In this document: positions 57,520-64,000 of the stretch, piece after piece
How the letters are laid out: each line of letters begins with the position of its first letter
Numbering within the stretch: position 1 is the first letter of the stretch
Position numbers and translations under genes: made by a program
NCBI GenBank assembly: GCA_031310005.1
Contig: CM062379.1
Location: 6,014,001 to 6,078,000 of the forward strand
Direction: 5' to 3'
Origin: Dactylellina haptotyla
Taxonomy: Eukaryota > Ascomycota > Orbiliomycetes > Orbiliales > Orbiliaceae
DNA: 64,000 nt
The notes under the pieces: generated by a model
Seen by the model: the letters and a program-made list of their open reading frames with translations, nothing else
Database searches by the model: none
What the model was told of the DNA's origin: nothing

Positions 57520-60500
57520 ATGGTGTCATTTAGCAAGATCGCATTGCTGGCTGTAGCGGCGCAAGCTGCTATAATACCAACAGACTCACCAGCCGGTCTT
57601 AAAATTAGACAAGCTGGTGATAGCCAGGGCACTGTGAGTATATACCAAACTTTATACGTCATGAGGAGTTATTACTGACCGATTGACAGGTAACCTGGGA
57701 CAAATATTCCTTCTATGTCAATGGCGAGCGTGTCATGATTTACAGTGGTGAAGTGCATCCATTCAGAAACCCAGTCCAGGATCTACACCTTGATGTTCTT
57801 CAGAAGGTCAAAGCTTTGGGTTTCAATACAGTTTCCATCTATGTCCATTGGGGTATAGTTGAGTACGAGCGAGGCAAGTTCAATTGGGATGGTGTTTTCG
57901 ATCTTCAGCCTTTCTTCGACGCTGCTAAAGCTGCTGGTTTGTGGGTCATTGCTCGACCTGGGCCTTATGTAAGTATTCTGAATCTCTTTCTGAACATTCT
58001 AGAGGGTGTCGCTAATATATTCCTCAATCCTTAGATTAACGGAGAGTCTGCTGGGTATGTATTTAAAATAATGAAGCAAATATCCTGTTCAGTCATATTA
58101 ACATAGTTCCTAGTGGTGGTCTTCCCGGATGGGGTTCAAGAGTCGAAGGCCAATGGAGAAATTCGAACGCAAACTACACCGCCGCATGGCAGCCTTATAT
58201 CAACTCGGTTGGAAAGATAATTGCGAAGAACCAAATCACAAACGGCGGGCCAATTATTATCGCCCAACCCGAGAACGAATACTCAGGCTTCATGAACCCG
58301 GATGGATCTCTTAATCCGGACGAAGATAAGGAATACGAGCGACTTCTCCTAGAGGCCTTCGACGGAGCCGGAATTACTATACCCACCGTCTGCAATGATG
58401 CCTGGATTGGTGGTCACTTTACATCCGTCGATGTCTACGGTTACGACAACTACCCTGCAGGTAAGGATCAAAAAATGCATAACCAGTAACCAAGGAAATA
58501 GCAAAATGCTAATGGTATTACCGGTATGGGCAGGCTTTGACTGCGCGAACCCGATCACAAGTTGGCCGGATCCACCAGAATGGTTCTATGGAGGACAACG
58601 TGGTGTGGCGCCGAATACCCCCAACTCGATTGTGGAGTTCCAGGGTGGAGGTTTCGATTCCTGGGGAGGTTATGGCTTTGAGCAATGTTACAAAGATCTC
58701 GGACCAGAGATGGTTAGAGGTAAGCTATATTCTGATTGAAAATAATTATTCAATTTGCTATACTAACTGATAATAACACAATAATAGTTTACTACAAGAA
58801 CGTTTACGCATCGGCTACCCACCTTTTGAATGTTTACATGATCTACGGAGGAACGAACTGGGGTCACCTCAGTAATCCAGGTGGATACTCCTCGTAAGTT
58901 TCTCGGGTATAGTAAATAAACTTGGATTGTTTCTAACCACTATGGCTAGGTATGACTACGGTGCCGCCATTGCCGAGGACCGTACACTCCGAGAGAAATA
59001 CTATGAACTCAAACTACAAGCCAACTTCTTGATGGTCAGCCCTGCATATTTGACATCGGCCCCCGGAGAGGTTCAGAAATTCCCTACTTCAGGTTCAAAT
59101 ATCACTATAACAGAATTATGGGATGAAGTTGGTCAGAAACAGAGGTTCTACATCATTCGACAAACCAAACCTCAAGAATTCATCAATAGCGCCTTCAAAG
59201 TCACCATCAACACTAGTGTCGGACAATTGACTGTTCCACAATTGGGAAATGCTGCTTACGTTTTGCCATCCCAAGACTCTAAGATCCTTGTTACGGACTA
59301 TCCAGCTGGGCCTGTTAATATTCTGTATTCCACTCTGGAGATCATGACCTGGAAGGTTATTGACGGCAGAACAGTAATCCTTCTCTACGCCAACACCGGA
59401 GAGTCTGGTGAAATCTCGATCCTCACTTCGACCTCTCCTAAAGTCGACGTTCGACGGGGCAAGTCTAGCACAGTAACTTTCAAGCAAACTAGCTCAACTT
59501 TGACGCTGCAAGTCGTTGTTGATCACGAAACCGTTATCGCTCTCGGAGATGATATCCTCCTTTATGTTGTTGGTAAGAGTTCCCCATATTGGCAATTTCT
59601 TTTCTAATTATATTGCTCACATAAAGGTTAAACAGACAGAGTGAACGCTTATAACTTCTGGGTCCCGGATGTCAACTTGAAGCAAGATCTTCCTGTCATC
59701 ATCAAAGGCGGATACTTACTCCGAACTACTAAATTCTCCGGTAATACTTTGGCTCTGACAGGTGATACCAATGGGACCACCGTCTTTGAAGTTATTGCTC
59801 CAAAGAGTGCTCAGGCCTATACCTGGAACGGAAAGCGCCTCGATACCGACCTTACACGATACGGAACCCAGGAGGGTAGATACAGGACGGAAACTCCGAG
59901 AGTCGATATTCCAGATCTTGGACGTGTAAAATGGGTAAGCCTCCCGAATTCCGCCCTGACTACTGCGAAATGGAGACATTGATCATGCGTTTACTCGCTT
60001 TAGAAATACATCAACTCCCTTCCTGAAGTCTCTGCAAGCTATGACGACTCGAAGTGGGTCACGGCGGATCACACATACACCTGGAACAAGATCAAGCCAA
60101 CCACTCCTGTAATCCTGTACGCTAGCGACTATGGATTCCACTCTGGCAATATCCTGTGGAGAGGCCACTTTACCGCTACTGGAGGCGAGAATTTGTTCAA
60201 CCTCACGATCCAAGGGTATATATTACCGGATTAAATCTACTGAATAAACCACAAGACTAACGAATATTACTTTGTAGTGGTAATGCATTCGCCTATAGCG
60301 TTTGGGACAACGACAAATATCTCGGCTCCTTCACTGGTGCCCCAGCTCCAAGCGCCCATAATGGAAGCTACACATTGACTCCATGGGCAAAGGGTAGTAA
60401 CCACGTCCTCACAATTCTACAAGACCATATGGGACTGGAGCAAAACTGGTTCGGCGGTGAAGAAAACTTCAAATCCTTCCGTGGTCTTAGCGACTATTCC

Positions 60501-61189
60501 TTCGGTGGTGCGACCCCCACGTTAAAGATGTGGAAGCTCACCGGTAACCTTGGAGGAGAGAAGTTTGCCGATTGGGCTCGTGGTGGGTATAACGAGGGTG
60601 GCCTCTACGCTGTCCGAAAGGGATACCATCTTCCGGGATTCGATGATTCCAAATGGGCTTCCAAGTCGCCTTTGAAGGGCCTCACTGGGCCTGGTGTTGA
60701 ATTTTATAGAGCAACATTCTCTCTTAATATCCCTGACGGTGTTGATTACCCGATGGCTATCGATTTTGGTGCCAGGGCTGGTAATTCGTACAGAGTTGAA
60801 ATATACGTTAATGTTAGTCTCTGGAACCTTTGATGCTTCAATATCCGCGCAAGATGCAGCTAACATTTCATTTACAGGGATGGCAATTCGGAAAATACGT
60901 TGACGATATCGGCCCGCAGACATCTTTCCCAGTTCGTAAGTACTTTTTGCACTTTTAATTTTGGAATGTCCTTATCCTGGATACTTGCTAACTCCGAGGG
61001 GAAATTACAGCCCAAGGTATCTTGAACTACAAGGGAGAAAATACGATTGCTCTCTCACTATGGTCTTTGGAAGATTCCGGTGCCGCGCTGGAATCGATCG
61101 ATCTGGTCATCCGGAAACAGATCGAAGGAGGAATCAGCGTCACAAACAGTCCAGCTCCGAACTATATGGAACGTGCGAACTCCTACTAA
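57520..61189 (+). CDS. Secreted beta-galactosidase (glycoside hydrolase family 35)
   Basis: Twelve exons encode 985 residues: 57520-57633, 57690-57968, 58035-58054, 58114-58460, 58534-58719, 58788-58893, 58950-59572, 59636-59934, 60004-60215, 60278-60812, 60878-60935, 61011-61189. A signal peptide ([14 protein letters not shown]) is followed by a propeptide-like stretch. The TIM barrel has [21 protein letters not shown], the acid/base Glu193 in QPENEY and the nucleophile Glu288 in [33 protein letters not shown] closes the barrel. C-terminal beta-sandwich domains carry WRGHF and a jelly-roll with YWFG-type aromatic patches. The length matches fungal LacA enzymes of about 1000 residues. It hydrolyses terminal beta-galactosyl residues of plant galactans or lactose outside the cell. 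Several N-x-S/T sites are present. Exon 3 is only 20 nt. Confidence 0.95.
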
Positions 61190-61354
61190 ATCACAGGGTT
61201 AAATTCCCCCAAGATCTTTCTATCTTGAAATATCAAGGTTTCGAGGTTTCAAAATCTGTCAAATTAAAATAAAACGTCTCGTGTACATTATGGATATGTT
61301 GAGTTAAGACTTGAGTTAGTAATGATGTAAGCTAGGTTATTAGCAATGAAACTT

Positions 61355-64000
61355 CTACTGAGGTACCCTTGTGACCTCGAATTCTGCAAGTGGATCAATC
61401 AAGTAGTTGGAATAGGGATCTTCGGGGAAATTGTTGATGGTCGTGTATGGGATCTGAATACCGCTGATCTGGTCTGTTACAAATCTATTCGGTTCGGCAT
61501 CCGGAAATAATAACACGGGGTCTACACCAAAGAGGCCGATTGAAGTCACAAATAATGCCGAAAGACTTTCGTGATAATCCCAGCGTAGGATGGGTTGATC
61601 CTGTTATACGATAGTATGTATAAGCGTACAATACTCAACAAGATGCGAATGGGAACTAGTAGAACGCAATATATAGAGAGGGAATGAATTGAGGCGGGAT
61701 AGCTTACCTCGAGAGTTAAATCTAACCGAAAAGCCTTTGTACCACTCAACCGTAAATTGTATTCATCCTCCGGGCCTCTTTCCTGTTCAGATGGCCAAAA
61801 AACAGATCGCCCAAAACTGGTGTTTACGCGTATTGCGGAAATCGCTCTACCAATGTTGCTTCCGGGATATTGTTGGTGACTTGGTATAATGTGCTGATCA
61901 ATGCTGATGATTTGTTCACCAGCATCTACGTCTATCTCGAACTCATCATTGCATTTTCGTGATGCGCCCATGTGTCCAAGTAACAATCTAGACTGACGAG
62001 GGGGGCTTCCATTAGGCGGGACTTCAGGTTTGTAATGTAAGAGCAAACCGTTCAGACGCGCGTTAATTGAAACTCCGTAACTATGATCTTGATAGCAAGT
62101 TATCCGAGAGACTCCAGAGATCGGAGCTTCGCTAGAATAGTAGGTTGTTTGTGGGTAGTTCCAATCTGGGATCTCGGGGTTGCTAACAGCGCTGCAAATT
62201 TGGAGGTTCTCTGGATCTACAATCGGCGGCAGTTCTATTATTGAGGGGTGTGGTTCTGACAAAGTTCCGATGAAAGCGATGTCGACGAAGCGGGTGTAGC
62301 TTGCCAACTATGGATTTTCCTGTATTAGTATGTCGCGTGTGAGAAGTATAGCATTTTGGGCATGGGCATGTGTGCTTTCTGTGTTTTGATAGAACTTACT
62401 TTGGGAGTAAATAATCCAACAATATGATGCCCTCGGGGTACGTCCATCTGATGACATTGAAGCTTTCCCTTTTGAATCATATCACTCGGATTTGCATTCT
62501 TTATTTTACTCGCTGTGAATTCACCCACTCTATTCCAGTTCGTGTAGAACTTTTGCAAGAGAATATTAGTTAGCACGAAAAAAATCAGGTTTGTTGAAAA
62601 ATTTCCCATGTCATCATTTCTTTTTCTTGGGTGTTCGACGTACTTTGAGCCCCGCCAGTCGGTCAATATTCTCCCAATAAAATATATCCACACCTGTGAG
62701 ATACTCGCCTGATTCACCACTGATCAGAAAATCGATTGGAAGGCCTACATGCGCTCTCCCAAGGGTAAGGTGATTCGGTTCGACGACCTGCGCGTAGGAT
62801 CCATCAGGGGCGTGCGGGTGATTCTCGGACAGCGTCGACTCAATTTGATCGTTGACGAAGTGAAAACAGATTCCGTTCAAGGTATTCTCACCCGCTATTA
62901 CCCAACCAGTAATACGTTCGAGCATGCGATCCCCAAAGCGAAGTTGGGTGGTGTGAGGAGCAAGTTTCGCCTCAGCTCCGGGAAGGTCAAAGCGGGTTAA
63001 CGTCAAGCCCGCCAGAGAGCCCCCGTAGACCCAAGGATTGCATGATTGATAAATATGCTCCTGGGGATTTAGGTCGCTGAGGGGTAGGATATCTGGGCAC
63101 TCGATCAAAATTGACACTACTTTTGCGGACTAAATATCTCGACGCATCATACACACTTTTTAGTATCTAGTTCGCATATATAGTAGATACCAAGATATCC
63201 GCGCTGTAGGCTAAAAGTAAGATGCTGGCTCGTGTATTCAAGGTACTTACGTCAAGTTTGGTAGATATTTTCATCTGCCGCCAACCTTTATCGCATTGCT
63301 CTAAAAATTTCCTTGACACCGCCATGCCCTCGAAATACTTATCGCCGTATTCCAGCCTGTCTGCCCAATTTGGAGAATCTATCGTCTCGGAGAATGAGAT
63401 ATCAACAAGACCATGTTTCGCCATCATAATGGTTAGTACTTTCGCATCACAAACGTTTACGATTCGCTGGTTAGCTGTAATGTAGCCGATAGAGTGGCCG
63501 GATGGGAAACACTGAATTCCGGAAACAAACGTCATGTACCGCCCAGAGCCAGAATACGAGATAGCAATACTCTCTACCTCGGAGTTGGGGCAATTGGAAT
63601 TAAACTTAACCCAGGAGTATAGGGATCTCTTGATTTTGGCTTCTGACCACAGGCCAAGATTTTCGACTCTTGAATAGAGAGTGTGAGGCGTTAACCTGTC
63701 ACCAAAATCCCCAGACGTCGACAACTCGTCATCATCTGAGGTGATGGGATGTAAGCCCGCGTGCCGAGCATTGGCGATGTCGTCGACTTGGTCTGCCAGA
63801 GCTTTGCACATTTGATAAACTCGATGGCGATTGCTAAGCGGGCTGCTATCAGTGGTGGAGGTTGTGTGATATCTTGCTATCTCGTATATCTCGCGCCAGG
63901 TATACCGCACTTCGCCTTCGACCCAGTACCGGTCCCTTTCGTTGAAGGCGAGATCCCAGTTGAAATCAAGGTCACGGGTCCATACAGATAGCGAATTCCG
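61355..64000 (-). CDS. Large beta-rich protein with repeated sandwich-like modules (runs off right edge)
   Basis: Five exons can be chained, all in phase 0: 64000-63251 (open at the edge), 63129-62644, 62549-62400, 62307-61708, 61600-61355, giving 743 residues of the C-terminal part. The start is outside the window. The first exon holds WREIYEIARY, a helix with acidic linkers, and then GLWSEAKIKRSLYSW. At least three segments look alike: each combines a Gly/aromatic strand motif ending in a short conserved turn, for example SGSGRYMTFVSGIQCFPSG, ERITGWVIAGENTLNGICFHF and ISGVSRITCYQDHSYGVSIN, with FEIDVDAGEQIISIDQH in the last. This suggests duplicated jacalin-like or similar beta-sandwich folds, as seen in fungal F-box proteins with such C-termini. 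No F-box is visible here. Function unknown. Confidence 0.7.

Overview
This window comes from the nuclear genome of a filamentous ascomycete fungus (Pezizomycotina). The reasons are short spliceosomal introns (about 50 to 90 bases) with GT(A/G)NGT donors and CTAAC-like branch points, and fungal families such as a Ppo-type fatty acid dioxygenase, a STAND/NLR receptor, a metacaspase with a P/Q-rich prodomain and a secreted GH35 beta-galactosidase. Class-level placement is not possible from the sequence alone. I rebuilt most genes exon by exon; every multi-exon model given here keeps the reading frame across all its junctions.

Left part (1-15 kb): a low-complexity acidic/Ser-rich protein runs off the left edge. 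It is followed by about 5 kb without a convincing gene, then a large NLR-like receptor (5788-11405; SERAC1-like hydrolase + NB-ARC-like NTPase + ankyrin repeats) in AT-rich surroundings, then a metacaspase. The receptor has a one-codon first exon, a probable GC-AG intron and an internal 54-bp tandem repeat. This is the most accessory-looking part of the window.

Middle part (15-31 kb): housekeeping and metabolic genes. They are a MOSC/mARC-type protein, a pyroglutamyl-peptidase I, a mitochondrial oxoglutarate/malate-type carrier, and a phospholipase D whose frame only closes with an 8-nt microexon. An AT-rich stretch with one small putative secreted peptide, a Cys-rich multi-pass orphan membrane protein and an F-box protein follow.

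Right-middle part (33-48 kb): a Ppo-type fatty acid dioxygenase whose C-terminal P450-like domain lacks the heme-thiolate segment is convergent with proteasome subunit Rpn7. Then come the mRNA cap methyltransferase Abd1 and, divergent from it, the ribosome biogenesis factor Enp2/NOL10, a small signal-peptide/TM protein and alanine aminotransferase.

Right end (49-64 kb): an ankyrin protein with an unusual Lys-rich amphipathic and hydrophobic C-terminal half, a type II Golgi-type glycosyltransferase with a fucosyltransferase-like HIRxxDK motif, a GH35 beta-galactosidase, and a large beta-rich protein running off the right edge. I see no biosynthetic cluster, operon, transposon, tRNA, rRNA or CRISPR array. 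Genes are independent transcription units and cooperate only through general cell biology: mRNA capping, ribosome assembly, proteasome, mitochondrial transport and amino-acid metabolism. The strongest candidates for new biology are the NLR-like receptor, the P450-eroded oxygenase, the ankyrin/amphipathic protein and the Cys-rich orphan.
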